From contig CAITIE010000011.1 in NCBI GenBank assembly GCA_903892355.1, positions 1 to 64,000 on the forward strand: a stretch of 64,000 nt of DNA, written 5' to 3'. Below, piece by piece: positions 18,442 through 28,864 of this stretch. A model generated the notes under the pieces. It was not told the origin of the DNA and searched no databases. It was given only the letters and a program-made list of their open reading frames with translations. A program made the translations under genes and the position numbers. Within the stretch, counting starts at the first letter, position 1; every line of letters starts with the position of its first letter. Source of the DNA: an uncultured Pirellula sp. GTDB lineage: Bacteria > Planctomycetota > Planctomycetia > Pirellulales > Pirellulaceae.

Positions 18442-19971
18442 ATGCCGTTTCCATCAGTAACCTCAACAGCTGCCCCGAACTCACCGACAGTTCATCCGAA
18501 CCGAGGGGCAGGGGGAATTGTTCCCGCGGTATTCCCGCACCTTTACTGGGGTGTGTTAGCGGCAATCCTGGGATATTGCTACTTGAAGGCGGAAGAAACG
18601 GATGGGATCGTTCTTGTATTAGCGACGACGCTTGTGGTCCTATCGGCGATTCCATTATTCATATATTTGCGATTTCCCGAAAAGCACTCGGTGATCCCGG
18701 TATTCGCCTTTAACTCGCTGTATTACGGCCTCGCCTTCGGAATCGTTTCGTTCTTTTCCTTCGAACGAAAGTTTGAGCCCTTCCGCGAGGTTGGGAAACT
18801 CCAGTTTGCCCTAGGTGTTGTTATCCTGGGAGTGATCTCCCAGATGATTGGATACAAGCTAATCTCAATTCGCCTTCGCCAAAAAAGGCATATCGTTCGC
18901 AAGTCGATGGAGTTGACGCAAGAGGAACTAAGGGTCATCGGATGGGTTTTTACCGCAGGCGCCTTAGTCGCGATGGCTTTTGTTGATATTCTTCGAATTC
19001 CAACCTTCGGACAGTTGATACGACTGTTCTCTTTGGCTGGACCGTCCATTCTTTTTTACATGTTTCTTAAGAGGAAGCTGAGTCCGCTTGAGGCTTTTCT
19101 TTTTTTCGCGACAACTCTCTATTTGGTGTGGCAAGGATTCTTGACCGGGTCCTTTGCCGAGGGATTGCGATTCGGACTTATCTTAAGCCTTGTTGCATTG
19201 GTTTCGAAGCGGTTCTATATCTTTGTCTTATTGGTGGTTGTTTTTGGATCGCTCCTTTTTTTGATTAATCCCATCAAGATGCAGTACCGAAATCGAACAT
19301 GGTTTTCGAACGACGGTGGGCAGTTAACCTCCTTAGAAAAATCGGAGATTCTTATCGATTGCATCGTTCGGCACTGGGGTAGTAATCGAGAAGACGTTTC
19401 GTTTGTGACAGGTAATAAGGGGACCATCGATCGGCTAAATCAAATGGGGCTATTATTGGCCGTGGTCTCTAAGACGCCCTCGAGCGTTCCTTACTGGTAT
19501 GGTGAAACCATCTACGACATCATACCTAGTATGGTGCCACGCATTCTATGGCCAGGAAAGCCTATCAAGCGGTTTGGGAATGACTTTGGGCAACGGTACG
19601 GACTGCTGCACCATAGAGACAAAGCGACATCATTGAATCTACCGTGGGTTGTAGAGCTCTATGCAAATTTCGGATCCGTTGGAATTTTGGTCGGAATGTT
19701 CGTTATTGGATTGGCGTTTGGTTACATTGAGAATGTTTTGCTCAATAGAGATGTCGAAACGGGTACTGAAGTACTTTTGATTGGATTGTTTGCCCCATTG
19801 AGTTTTCCGGAATCGAATATCTCGCTTCTTTGGGGGGGGATTATTTTGGGATGGATTGCGATCCTTTCGACTGCCAAAATCTTTAAAGTCTTGGATCTCT
19901 TCCAGAGACGGAGGTTTGAGAGAAGGCTTGTAAGATTGAAGCAATTAGATCGTTCCCGACAGAAAATATGA
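18442..19971 (+). CDS. O-antigen polymerase-like membrane protein (Wzy-like)
   Basis: ~509 aa polytopic protein in an EPS gene cluster; VPRILWPGKPIKRFGNDFGQRYGL typical of Wzy-type oligosaccharide repeat polymerases. Confidence 0.65.
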   Translation: MPFPSVTSTAAPNSPTVHPNRGAGGIVPAVFPHLYWGVLAAILGYCYLKAEETDGIVLVLATTLVVLSAIPLFIYLRFPEKHSVIPVFAFNSLYYGLAFGIVSFFSFERKFEPFREVGKLQFALGVVILGVISQMIGYKLISIRLRQKRHIVRKSMELTQEELRVIGWVFTAGALVAMAFVDILRIPTFGQLIRLFSLAGPSILFYMFLKRKLSPLEAFLFFATTLYLVWQGFLTGSFAEGLRFGLILSLVALVSKRFYIFVLLVVVFGSLLFLINPIKMQYRNRTWFSNDGGQLTSLEKSEILIDCIVRHWGSNREDVSFVTGNKGTIDRLNQMGLLLAVVSKTPSSVPYWYGETIYDIIPSMVPRILWPGKPIKRFGNDFGQRYGLLHHRDKATSLNLPWVVELYANFGSVGILVGMFVIGLAFGYIENVLLNRDVETGTEVLLIGLFAPLSFPESNISLLWGGIILGWIAILSTAKIFKVLDLFQRRRFERRLVRLKQLDRSRQKI

Positions 19972-20990
19972 CTTGTTTGCAGCATTATCAGCGCAAGCGT
20001 AGGCCGCATGCGAACTACAGTTTGGAGTTCATCTTCCAGGATGTTCGCGAGCGGCTCAGATCAAAACAACCCATCGACCTAATCGTTGCGCCCTACTTGA
20101 GCAAGGGAGTTTTCCGTCGTATTGGGATTGTCCTACACGCTTGGTGGTGTCAGCGTGGGATCATGCATGTGACCGGTGACATTAATTTCGCGGCGATACT
20201 CCTCAGGCCACGCTCCAGTGTATTAACGATACTCGACTGTGGTTTTGCAACGCGACGTGGGGCCATTACACGTACCCTGCTAAAGTTTTTCTGGCTCGAT
20301 TTGCCCGTTTCCCGAATGCGGTACATCACCACCATTTCCGAGTTCTCTAAGCAAGAAATAATACGACTGACCGGTTGTGCAGAAGAGAGAATCACCGTGA
20401 TTCCTGTGGCAATCTCGGACCAATTCGTTCCCGCGCCGAGGCGGTTACGAGAGGATGAACTCCCTCGAGTTTTGGTGGTTGGAACCGCTCGCAATAAAAA
20501 TATCCAGCGGATCGCTGAAGCGCTAAAAGGGATTCGTTGTCGGCTTCGCATTATCGGTGAACCCTCGACGGACGATCTCGCCGCGTTGAAAGTCAACGGT
20601 ATCGACTTTGAGAACGCAGTGGATTTGAGTTCGGCTCAGATTGTCGACGCGTATCGGCAGTGCGATCTATTGCTGTTCCCCTCCACGTACGAGGGGTTTG
20701 GAATGCCGATCCTCGAGGCGCAAGCGACTGGACGTCCCGTGGTAACAAGCAATGTTGCATCCATGCCTGATGTTGCTGGTGATGCTGCTTGTTTGGTCGA
20801 CCCATTTTCAACGGATGCGATACGGGATGGAGTCCTCAGGGTGATTGATGACGCCGATTATCGCGAGGAACTAGTTCGGCGGGGGTTCGAGAACGTGAAG
20901 AGATTTCACCCCGATGTGATCGCCGACGTATACTATTCGCTTTACCGTAAAATCGAAGATAGCCTGGTAGGCCGGAGTGGGCGAGGTTGA
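19968..20990 (+). CDS. Glycosyltransferase family 4
   Basis: ITTISEFSKQEIIRLTGCAEERITVIPVAISDQF...YRQCDLLLFPSTYEGFGMPILEAQATGRPVVTSNVASMPDVAGDAACLVDPF. Confidence 0.9.
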   Translation: MTCLQHYQRKRRPHANYSLEFIFQDVRERLRSKQPIDLIVAPYLSKGVFRRIGIVLHAWWCQRGIMHVTGDINFAAILLRPRSSVLTILDCGFATRRGAITRTLLKFFWLDLPVSRMRYITTISEFSKQEIIRLTGCAEERITVIPVAISDQFVPAPRRLREDELPRVLVVGTARNKNIQRIAEALKGIRCRLRIIGEPSTDDLAALKVNGIDFENAVDLSSAQIVDAYRQCDLLLFPSTYEGFGMPILEAQATGRPVVTSNVASMPDVAGDAACLVDPFSTDAIRDGVLRVIDDADYREELVRRGFENVKRFHPDVIADVYYSLYRKIEDSLVGRSGRG

Positions 20991-22114
20991 GGATACTGCA
21001 TGCAGTAAGAGATTTGGATGCGCGATCCGGTGGGCCATCCCGATCTGTCACCGCTACCGCAGAGTACCTGTCACGCGAAGGAGTCGAGTGTGGTGTTCTC
21101 TACTCACGTCATAAGGGTGAGGTTTTCTACCGCGCTGGGAAAGTTGAGCGATTTGCTCGGCATGAGATTCCGGGTAAGGTGAGTGCAAGCAACCTGGATG
21201 CCGTGCTTTGCGACCGACAGATCGACGTGTTGCACATCCACGGAATTTGGACACGCTGGTTGCATCATGCGTGCGTCAATGCTTCGCGCCGATCGATACC
21301 TTATGCGATCGCACCACGCGGAATGTTAGAGCCTTGGGCAATGAAGCAGAAGTGGCTCAAGAAACGATTAGCGTGGTGGGCCTATCAACGACGTGACTTG
21401 CAATCCGCAGCGCGTATTCATGCCACCTCGGAACTCGAGAAACAGGCGATTGAGGCTTTGGGGATAAAGACAACCTGTGTTGTCATTCCAAACGGTGTGG
21501 AGATTCCAGAATCGGTTGCCGTACAACCCAAATCGCACGACTCCGGCAAGCGGCGAGTTTTGTTCCTGTCCCGGCTGCATCCCAAAAAGGGAGCGGACTT
21601 GCTGGTCGAGGCTTGGGCTCGCGTGCACCCTGTCGGATGGGAATGCGTGATTGCGGGTCCTGACGATTCCGGGTACGCCAACGAGATACAACGATTGATC
21701 GCGAAGTATCGATTGGAAGGATCGGTCACGGTGGCTCCGGAGATCGAGGATCAAGAAAAGTGGCAGGCTTATCGAGAGTCAAGTCTATTCGTATTGCCGT
21801 CGCACAGTGAAAATTTTGGATTGGTGGTCGCAGAAGCTTTCGGGGCCGGTTTGCCAGTGATCACGACGACGAAGACGCCTTGGGCAAGGGTGAACACCGA
21901 CATGAGTGGTTGGTGTGTGGAGGATACGATCGACGCAATCGCTTCGGCACTCCGTGAAGCGACGGGTTTCGATCCCCAAGTTTTAAGCGAAATGGGTGCG
22001 AGGGGACGCGCCGTGGTGGAACGCGAGTACTCGTGGGGAGCAACCGCGACCAAACTAAAGTGCATGTACCAAGCGATGGGCGATGCAAGAGCAGAGCGAA
22101 GCGGCTCTGTTTAG
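20987..22114 (+). CDS. Glycosyltransferase family 4
   Basis: MRILHAVRDLDARSGGPSRSVTATAEYLSREG...HIHGIWTRW...IAPRGMLEPWAMKQKWLKKRLAW...YRESSLFVLPSHSENFGLVVAEAFGAGLPVITT. Confidence 0.9.
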   Translation: MRILHAVRDLDARSGGPSRSVTATAEYLSREGVECGVLYSRHKGEVFYRAGKVERFARHEIPGKVSASNLDAVLCDRQIDVLHIHGIWTRWLHHACVNASRRSIPYAIAPRGMLEPWAMKQKWLKKRLAWWAYQRRDLQSAARIHATSELEKQAIEALGIKTTCVVIPNGVEIPESVAVQPKSHDSGKRRVLFLSRLHPKKGADLLVEAWARVHPVGWECVIAGPDDSGYANEIQRLIAKYRLEGSVTVAPEIEDQEKWQAYRESSLFVLPSHSENFGLVVAEAFGAGLPVITTTKTPWARVNTDMSGWCVEDTIDAIASALREATGFDPQVLSEMGARGRAVVEREYSWGATATKLKCMYQAMGDARAERSGSV

Positions 22115-22170
22115 GGTGCTGACTGCGGTTTTTTTACAGGCCGATTGCTAATAGCGAAACCGATCCAATT

Positions 22171-23916
22171 ATGACAATCATCCTAGGACTGAACGCATAT
22201 CATGGGGATGCATCCGCGGCGCTGGTGCGCGATGGTGTTTTGCTGTCGGCGGTGGAGGAGGAGCGGTTCAATCGGATCAAGCATTGGGCAGGGTTCCCGA
22301 TCGAGTCGATTCGATATTGCCTAGAAAATGCTGGGATCGGGATTGGGGATGTCGACCACGTGGCGATCTCGTTCAATCCTAAAGCCAACCTCGCACGGCG
22401 GCTCGGGTATGTGTTTAGCCATTTGCCATCTGCGAGTGCCATCCTCGATCGACTCAAGAGGCAATCGCGTGTTCTGAGTTTGGAGGATCAACTCGCGAGT
22501 GGGCTGGGGGTAGCCCGTTCGGCGATTCGGGCCCAGTTTCATCGGATCGAACATCACCAAACCCACGTTGCCGCCGGGTTCTTGATCTCCCCGTTCGACG
22601 AGGCAGCGGTGCTGTCGATCGACGGCATGGGAGATTTTACCAGCACGATGACCGCTCACGCCAAAGGATGCAATTGGCAGGAGTTGAGCCGTGTCTACTA
22701 TCCTCACTCGTTGGGTTTCCTCTACACGGCCATCACCATGTACTTGGGATTCCCGTACTATGGCGATGAGTACAAGGTGATGGGGTTGGCACCGTATGGG
22801 GAACCGGAGTTTGTTGAGTTCTTCCGACGCATGATTCGGCCGGTCGGGGATACCTTTGAATTGAATCTCGATTACTTCACGCACCATCGTCATGGGATCA
22901 AAATGAAGTGGAATGACGGGGCGCCGATCATTGAACCGTTTTCCAGCGATCGGTTGGTCAAGGAACTAGGCCCAGCGCGGGGCAAAGGAGAGGAGTTGAC
23001 CTCGCGGCATGACAACATCGCAAAATCACTCCAGGTGGTCACCGAGGAAATCATAATTCACTTGCTCGAGCGGTTGCATGAAAGGACCAAGAGCGAGAAT
23101 GTCTGTATGACTGGAGGTTGCGCCATGAACTCGGTGGCCAATGGCAAAATCACCAGTCGGACACCGTTTAAGAACGTCTATGTCCCTGCGGGTGCTGCGG
23201 ACAATGGTACCGCGTTCGGTGCCGCCTTCTACGTTTGGAATCAGCGATTAGGGAAGCCAAGAGCGTTTGTGCAGGATCACGCGTATTTGGGCTATGAAGC
23301 GAGCGACGCCGAGTGCTTGTCAGCGATCCAGGCGTCGGGTTTGCCTTACGAGGAATTGGGAGAGGAAGCGTTAGTCGATCGAACCACCGATTTGATCTTG
23401 GATGGAAAGGTGGTCGGCTGGTTCCAGGGCCGCATGGAGTTCGGAGCCAGGGCACTTGGGAATCGTTCGTTGATTGCGGACCCTCGGCGAACCGACATGC
23501 GGGATATCATCAACTTGCGGATTAAGTTCCGCGAGAAATTCCGGCCGTTTGCACCGAGCATCTTGGAGGAGCATGTTGGTGAGTGGTTTGATATTTGTGA
23601 GCACGCGCCGTACATGGAGAAGGTGCTTCCCATCCGTCCCGAGAAGCGAGCGTTGATTCCTGCGGTCACGCATGTGGATGGAAGTGGTCGATTGCAATCG
23701 GTGTCGGCGAAAACGAATCCTTTGTACCATCGGCTCATCTCGCGGTTTTACGAGAAAACGGGGGTACCTATTCTGCTCAACACGTCGCTTAATGAGAACG
23801 AGCCGATCGTTCGGATCCCTTCTGAAGCGATATCTTGTTTTCTTCGCACGGATATGGACGTACTGGTGTTAGGGAATCGAATTGTTTCACGAGGAGGTAG
23901 GAAAAAGGGATCATGA
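22171..23916 (+). CDS. Carbamoyltransferase (NodU/CmcH family)
   Basis: MTIILGLNAYHGDASAALVRDGVLLSAVEEERFNRIKHWAGFP; HHQTHVAAGFLISPFDEAAVLSIDGMGD; GRMEFGARALGNRSLIADPR. Confidence 0.94.
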   Translation: MTIILGLNAYHGDASAALVRDGVLLSAVEEERFNRIKHWAGFPIESIRYCLENAGIGIGDVDHVAISFNPKANLARRLGYVFSHLPSASAILDRLKRQSRVLSLEDQLASGLGVARSAIRAQFHRIEHHQTHVAAGFLISPFDEAAVLSIDGMGDFTSTMTAHAKGCNWQELSRVYYPHSLGFLYTAITMYLGFPYYGDEYKVMGLAPYGEPEFVEFFRRMIRPVGDTFELNLDYFTHHRHGIKMKWNDGAPIIEPFSSDRLVKELGPARGKGEELTSRHDNIAKSLQVVTEEIIIHLLERLHERTKSENVCMTGGCAMNSVANGKITSRTPFKNVYVPAGAADNGTAFGAAFYVWNQRLGKPRAFVQDHAYLGYEASDAECLSAIQASGLPYEELGEEALVDRTTDLILDGKVVGWFQGRMEFGARALGNRSLIADPRRTDMRDIINLRIKFREKFRPFAPSILEEHVGEWFDICEHAPYMEKVLPIRPEKRALIPAVTHVDGSGRLQSVSAKTNPLYHRLISRFYEKTGVPILLNTSLNENEPIVRIPSEAISCFLRTDMDVLVLGNRIVSRGGRKKGS

Positions 23917-24668
23917 AGCGAGTCGTGAATTCAATTCTAAGAAAGTTTGGAGTGGAGGCGCATGGCATTGGCTATTTGGAGAAGCTTTCACGATCGAGTT
24001 TCAAAAATGATGCCTTCGAGGTGCAACAGAGCCTGTTTTCGGAGATAAGTAGTGGTCGCAAGGGAGAGGGAATCATCGTCGATGTGGGTGCGAATCGAGG
24101 TGGAACAGCTCTTCGCTATTTAGAGTTTAGTGACAAGGCTAAGATTCACTGCTTTGAGCCGACCCCTACCCACTTAGAGACACTACGAGAGAGGTTTCAT
24201 GGAAGCCCAAGAGTTCATGTGCATGAGTGCGGATTAGGTTCCATTCCTGGCACGATGACGATGCATATCAATCGCATGCAAGATACGAACTCATTGCTTG
24301 AGTCGACGCTCATAGGAGCTACATCTGACAAGAGTTGTGAAACCGTTGGTGAAATCGAGATTGAGATACGAACGCTTAATGATGAATGTCGTCGACTCGG
24401 ACTGGGAGCGATTGATCTGTTAAAGTTGGATGTGCAGGGGTTTGAACTCGAAGTTTTGCGCGGGGCTAGTGGCTTGTTGAATGATCGGAAGATCCAAGTG
24501 ATTTATACGGAAACATATTTCAAGCCACAGTATCACAAGCAACCGCTCTTTTGGGATGTTGGGGCCTATCTTGCTGACTTCGGTTTTTCGCTCGTCGATT
24601 TTTATGATTTGTATTACAACGACAAGCAGGTCCTGTGGGGGGACGCGATCTTCCGTTTAACGGAATAG
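23913..24668 (+). CDS. FkbM family methyltransferase
   Basis: IIVDVGANRGGTALRYLEFSDKAKIHCFEPTPTHLETL; IDLLKLDVQGFELEVLRGA. Confidence 0.88.
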   Translation: MKRVVNSILRKFGVEAHGIGYLEKLSRSSFKNDAFEVQQSLFSEISSGRKGEGIIVDVGANRGGTALRYLEFSDKAKIHCFEPTPTHLETLRERFHGSPRVHVHECGLGSIPGTMTMHINRMQDTNSLLESTLIGATSDKSCETVGEIEIEIRTLNDECRRLGLGAIDLLKLDVQGFELEVLRGASGLLNDRKIQVIYTETYFKPQYHKQPLFWDVGAYLADFGFSLVDFYDLYYNDKQVLWGDAIFRLTE

Positions 24669-24697
24669 TGCTTCCGGGGCGTTCGCTGGATTTCTCA

Positions 24698-25612
24698 ATG
24701 AATCACTCCAAAATACCAGATCGCTATGTTTGGGCTGACCTTCCGAGAGGAGGACTCGGCAATAAGCTTTTCGTTTGGGGCAACGCATATGTTGTTGCCG
24801 AGCGTAATCAAGTTCCACTGGTTGTTACCGGATGGAATAACCCCTTTGGTTTTCGTACCTTTTTAAAGGGAGGGGGGATTCGACGGTATGGTGCACTGTT
24901 TAGAAACTCTGGGGTTAAAAGGTCTCGGCTTCGAGAGTGGGAGAAATCAATCCAAGAGACTTTGGAAGAGCCCGCGCTTGAGACGCACCTGAAGATTGGT
25001 AGCAGGGCTCTGTTTTCTAAATTACCACCATGGCAAGACTGGTTCCAACCGTTGATTCCGTATCGGTCGATGGTGGTGCAAGGGTTTCATGCGATATTGA
25101 GCGAACGCGTTAAGGCAGAGACGAGTGGTTTGATTGGATCGCCCATTGCCATTCATGTTCGGCTTGGTGATTTCCGAAGGGTTGGCGTACACGAAGATTT
25201 CGCGAAGGTTGGGAACGCTAGAACGCCGATGGGTTATTTTTGTCGACTCGTCGAACGCATTCGTGACACGATAGGTTGGGATGCACCTGTCCGTATTTAT
25301 TCGGATGGTAGGAATAGTGAGTTGCAAGATCTACTTCGTATGCGTAACGTAACCAGAGCGAGAGATCGCAATCCCGTTCTTGATATGGTTGAAATGTCTC
25401 TTAGCAAGGTACTTATTCTGAGTGCGGGTAGTAGTTTCTCGCAGTGGGCGGCGTTTCTAGGTACCCAACCAGTGATAGCCCATTTTGAGCATTTTCATCA
25501 TCGAATTCGCGAACCATCGACAACCGTTTTTGAGGGGATTGCGAATCCGTACGAAGGAGAGTGGGATCCACTTTTGATTCGCAACTTAGTAGAAGAACTT
25601 CAGCGTGCATAA
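24698..25612 (+). CDS. GT11-like glycosyltransferase (alpha-1,2-fucosyltransferase-like)
   Basis: PRGGLGNKLFVWGNAYVVAERNQ (GGLGNQLF-like), IAIHVRLGDFRRVG (HxRxGD motif), LSAGSSFSQWAAFLG. ORF opens at 24635. Confidence 0.65.
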   Translation: MNHSKIPDRYVWADLPRGGLGNKLFVWGNAYVVAERNQVPLVVTGWNNPFGFRTFLKGGGIRRYGALFRNSGVKRSRLREWEKSIQETLEEPALETHLKIGSRALFSKLPPWQDWFQPLIPYRSMVVQGFHAILSERVKAETSGLIGSPIAIHVRLGDFRRVGVHEDFAKVGNARTPMGYFCRLVERIRDTIGWDAPVRIYSDGRNSELQDLLRMRNVTRARDRNPVLDMVEMSLSKVLILSAGSSFSQWAAFLGTQPVIAHFEHFHHRIREPSTTVFEGIANPYEGEWDPLLIRNLVEELQRA

Positions 25613-25647
25613 GCACAAAGTCGCTGGTTCGCATTGGACACTGGGTC

Positions 25648-27282
25648 ATGAGAGGGGTTAACTACGCGACGAGATGGGATTTTTATCTGCTTGGGATCCC
25701 AAGCATCGCATTGTCGCCATTGTTGTATTCGCAGGGGACGTTTTTGTGGGGGAAGCAGCACCTGCAATTTTTTCCCCTCGCGATTGCGGCGGTTTGTTAT
25801 TTTGTCGCGACGGAATGGGATCCGGCGGTAGCAGTCGAACCACGAAAGCAGGCCTATGCCAAGATCCTTTCTTGGATGGTGATGGCGTTAGTTGTGGTAA
25901 GTTCGCTGCTATATAGTTCGTGGCTGGCGCATGCCACGATGGTGCTAGCCCTCTTTACCTGGGCCTTGGGGCGTGTCGGCAACTTGTCGCTGTTAAGATT
26001 GATCGGCATTTGTGGTTTGGTCGCCATCACGATTCCGTTCCCCTTTGGTGGCGATCAAGCGTTGATCGAATGGCTGCAAAAGGCGTCGTCGCTCGCTTGT
26101 AGTCGCATGATGGATGTTTTAGGGATCGTCCACGTTCGAAGCGGCAATATCATGGAGATCACCGCAAAACCATTGTTTGTGGAAGAGGCCTGCAGCGGAG
26201 TTGATAGCCAGTATGCATTGATGGCCGTAGCGGGTGTGTTGCTCCTCATTGGACGAGCGAGTTTGTGGGTTTCCATTGCGACGATCGTGACCGTTCCGAT
26301 TTGGGCCATCTTAGGAAATATCCTCCGGATTTTCGCCATCGTTCTCGGGCTCGAGTATTGGAACCTCGACCTTTCCGAGGGGACCAAGCACACGTTGCTC
26401 GGGTTAGTTTGTTTTTCGATGGCGGCTTGGGCACATTGGAGTTCCGTCCAGTTTCTCAATTTCCTTGAGACGTTTCGGAGTTCCGATCGAACCGAAGAGA
26501 CGACAGCAACCACACACGAGCAGTCGCCCGAAACATCGATCGCGTTGTATCCAGGTGTACTCCCATTTGCCGCATGCTGTGGTTTGCTTCTATTTGCGCC
26601 GTTCGGATGGTTCTTGATTGTTGGAAACCGAGTGCAAAGTGTTATTCCCTCGATGGGGCGGGAGTTCGTAGAGACGTTTCCAGGGAGAGATGCAGCGTTT
26701 GCCAGGGGGCGAGGAACTGTCGTTGGATTCGAAACACAAAGCCGGTCACGCGATGATTTGCAGGGGCAGTTTTCACGTAGTTGGAGGCTTGCGACGGCAC
26801 GAGGGCTTGAGATCATCTCGCTCGACATGCCATTCCGTGGTTGGCATCCCTTGTGGGGCTGCTACGAGCTTGGGGGGTGGAATATTACGTCGAAGGATTT
26901 GGTATCGAGCCCTGGAGGCAACGCTGGATCAGAATGGCCGATCTACGAGGCGATACTTGCAAATGATTTTGGTGAGCACGCGGTTTTGCACTTCGTCCTA
27001 TTCGATCGCAGCGGGACTCCTTACATCCATGAAAACACGCGAATGTTTCTAGCTGAAAGAGATCGAAAGTATCGGACCCTATTTCAGGAAGTGATGGCGT
27101 TGTCGAATCAACTCCAAGGGGATCGATTGCCTATCACCTACCAATTGCAGATGCTTTCCAAGTCGGACGAGCCGTTCAGTCAGTCTGAGGTGCTCGCCCT
27201 GCGGGATCAATTTTTGAAAATGCGAGATCGGGCGATGAGCGAGTTAACTCCTGCCCTGCAATCATTGCCAAATGGCTTCTGA
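25648..27282 (+). CDS. Exosortase with C-terminal EpsI-like domain (exosortase U-like)
   Basis: Polytopic N-terminus; Cys in VEEACSGVDSQYAL, Arg in GNILRIFAIV, His in GTKHTLLGL; C-terminus MPFRGWHPLWGCYELGGWNI. ORF opens at 25561; ATG at 25648 preferred. Confidence 0.85.
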   Translation: MRGVNYATRWDFYLLGIPSIALSPLLYSQGTFLWGKQHLQFFPLAIAAVCYFVATEWDPAVAVEPRKQAYAKILSWMVMALVVVSSLLYSSWLAHATMVLALFTWALGRVGNLSLLRLIGICGLVAITIPFPFGGDQALIEWLQKASSLACSRMMDVLGIVHVRSGNIMEITAKPLFVEEACSGVDSQYALMAVAGVLLLIGRASLWVSIATIVTVPIWAILGNILRIFAIVLGLEYWNLDLSEGTKHTLLGLVCFSMAAWAHWSSVQFLNFLETFRSSDRTEETTATTHEQSPETSIALYPGVLPFAACCGLLLFAPFGWFLIVGNRVQSVIPSMGREFVETFPGRDAAFARGRGTVVGFETQSRSRDDLQGQFSRSWRLATARGLEIISLDMPFRGWHPLWGCYELGGWNITSKDLVSSPGGNAGSEWPIYEAILANDFGEHAVLHFVLFDRSGTPYIHENTRMFLAERDRKYRTLFQEVMALSNQLQGDRLPITYQLQMLSKSDEPFSQSEVLALRDQFLKMRDRAMSELTPALQSLPNGF

Positions 27283-28864
27283 GTCAGCATCCGGATTGAT
27301 GAATACAAGATCGCAGTATTGGGAATGGAGCAAACCGTCGCTCGTGCTGGCGATCGTGACTGCGCTGTTCGCTTTGGCGAGCGTCTACACGCAGCGTCGC
27401 ATTCAGGGGTACTATCGAGGCATTGTCTCGTCGACCTTGGAGAACGTAGCGGACAGGACCCCAGTAAGTATCGCTGAAATCCAGCGTGCCGAGCTTGCGA
27501 ACAAGCGGTTGGGGCAGCAGGCATCCGACCCATCCGAGTTGCAATTCTCGGCCGCGAAATTGGCCAACGATGCATCGATGATGCATGCATCACGGGCGAT
27601 AGCGTTTCGAGAGGAGGGAGAATTGCAACGGTTCGTCGAAGAAATGGAGCGAAGCCGAATGGCTACGCGTCGAACGGTGGATTCGATGCGTCGGCTGGGG
27701 AAAATGAATGGAACCATGGCCGCAGGCGCAAGGCTATGGTTGCTGGGAGAGAGTGTTCCAAGCGGCCCGCTCATGGAAGTGGATTGGCATTCCTACTGGA
27801 TTGAGACCAGATCGCAGGCGCTCCAAGCGATTGCGGATTCGGAGACGGATGAGGCGTTGGCGTTGAATGCTATTCGACTGAGTGCATTGAGCACACTGTC
27901 GACCGCTATGGATTTAACCGCCGGTGAAGGGGGGAAGGATCGCGCCCATCGCCGTGGTGAGGTGGAGAACGCATTGAACGAGGTGGCGACGGTAGCGGAT
28001 TTGGATCCTCGATGTTTCATGATACGGATCGAGGGGATGGAATGCTTGGAGCCTGGGCAAGGCGTTCTGATCGCACGGTCCCGGTTTAAGGATTTGTTGG
28101 CGGGTGAAGGCGAAATCCACGGGTTGGATGGCAGGCAACGCGAGATGGAAAGGATTGATTCGGTATTTGTGTCCCTCCTTGTATTGGATAGTACGGACGA
28201 AGCATTTGCGTATGCGATGAATCAATTGGCGGCAAGGACGCTTGTGGATCCCGAAGCACTCCGCGCCGTGCTCACTCAATCCGTGATGAGAGCCATCGGT
28301 CGCGCCTATTGGTTTCCGAGTGGGGAGGCGACTACGAATTCGAAGCGGATTGCGGGGCTCATCAAAGGGTTGTTTGTGCTGGGGATCAAGTATCCACAGG
28401 CCTTAGAGCTCGTAGATCGAATCGTATTTTTACCTGGTTCGGATGCCGTTGCAGGCGAATTGGGTGAAGCCCTTTCGCGGGAGAGTGGTGCGGGGATAGC
28501 CACTGGCATCGATTGGTTGCGAGACCGGTTTGTTTTACGTGAAAACGTGGGTGGGGATACGAACCGTGCATCCTTGGTTGGAGTCGACGATGAATTGGCG
28601 GTGCCCATGCTCGGATTCATCGGATACATGATCCGCGAGAAGCAAGGTGGATCTGATGTTGCTATCCGCGTGATCGATGAGATGGCACGAAATTGGCCAT
28701 GGATTGGGGAATTGAGGGTTGCGCAGGCCATGCTGGCGACGGAGTTAGGACGCGATGACCAAGCCATTGCGATTTTGGCGGAATTGAATGAAAAGATTCC
28801 GGACAATGCACAAATACAGAACATGCTCGTGCAGGCCTACGAGCGGGCGTTGAAAAAAAGATGA
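27272..28864 (+). CDS. Membrane-anchored helical/TPR-like protein, function unknown
   Basis: N-terminal TM (LVLAIVTALFALASVYT), then alpha-helical repeats ending RVAQAMLATELGRDDQAIAILAELNEKIPDNAQIQNMLVQAYERAL. Overlaps the exosortase stop. Confidence 0.65.
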   Translation: MASESASGLMNTRSQYWEWSKPSLVLAIVTALFALASVYTQRRIQGYYRGIVSSTLENVADRTPVSIAEIQRAELANKRLGQQASDPSELQFSAAKLANDASMMHASRAIAFREEGELQRFVEEMERSRMATRRTVDSMRRLGKMNGTMAAGARLWLLGESVPSGPLMEVDWHSYWIETRSQALQAIADSETDEALALNAIRLSALSTLSTAMDLTAGEGGKDRAHRRGEVENALNEVATVADLDPRCFMIRIEGMECLEPGQGVLIARSRFKDLLAGEGEIHGLDGRQREMERIDSVFVSLLVLDSTDEAFAYAMNQLAARTLVDPEALRAVLTQSVMRAIGRAYWFPSGEATTNSKRIAGLIKGLFVLGIKYPQALELVDRIVFLPGSDAVAGELGEALSRESGAGIATGIDWLRDRFVLRENVGGDTNRASLVGVDDELAVPMLGFIGYMIREKQGGSDVAIRVIDEMARNWPWIGELRVAQAMLATELGRDDQAIAILAELNEKIPDNAQIQNMLVQAYERALKKR

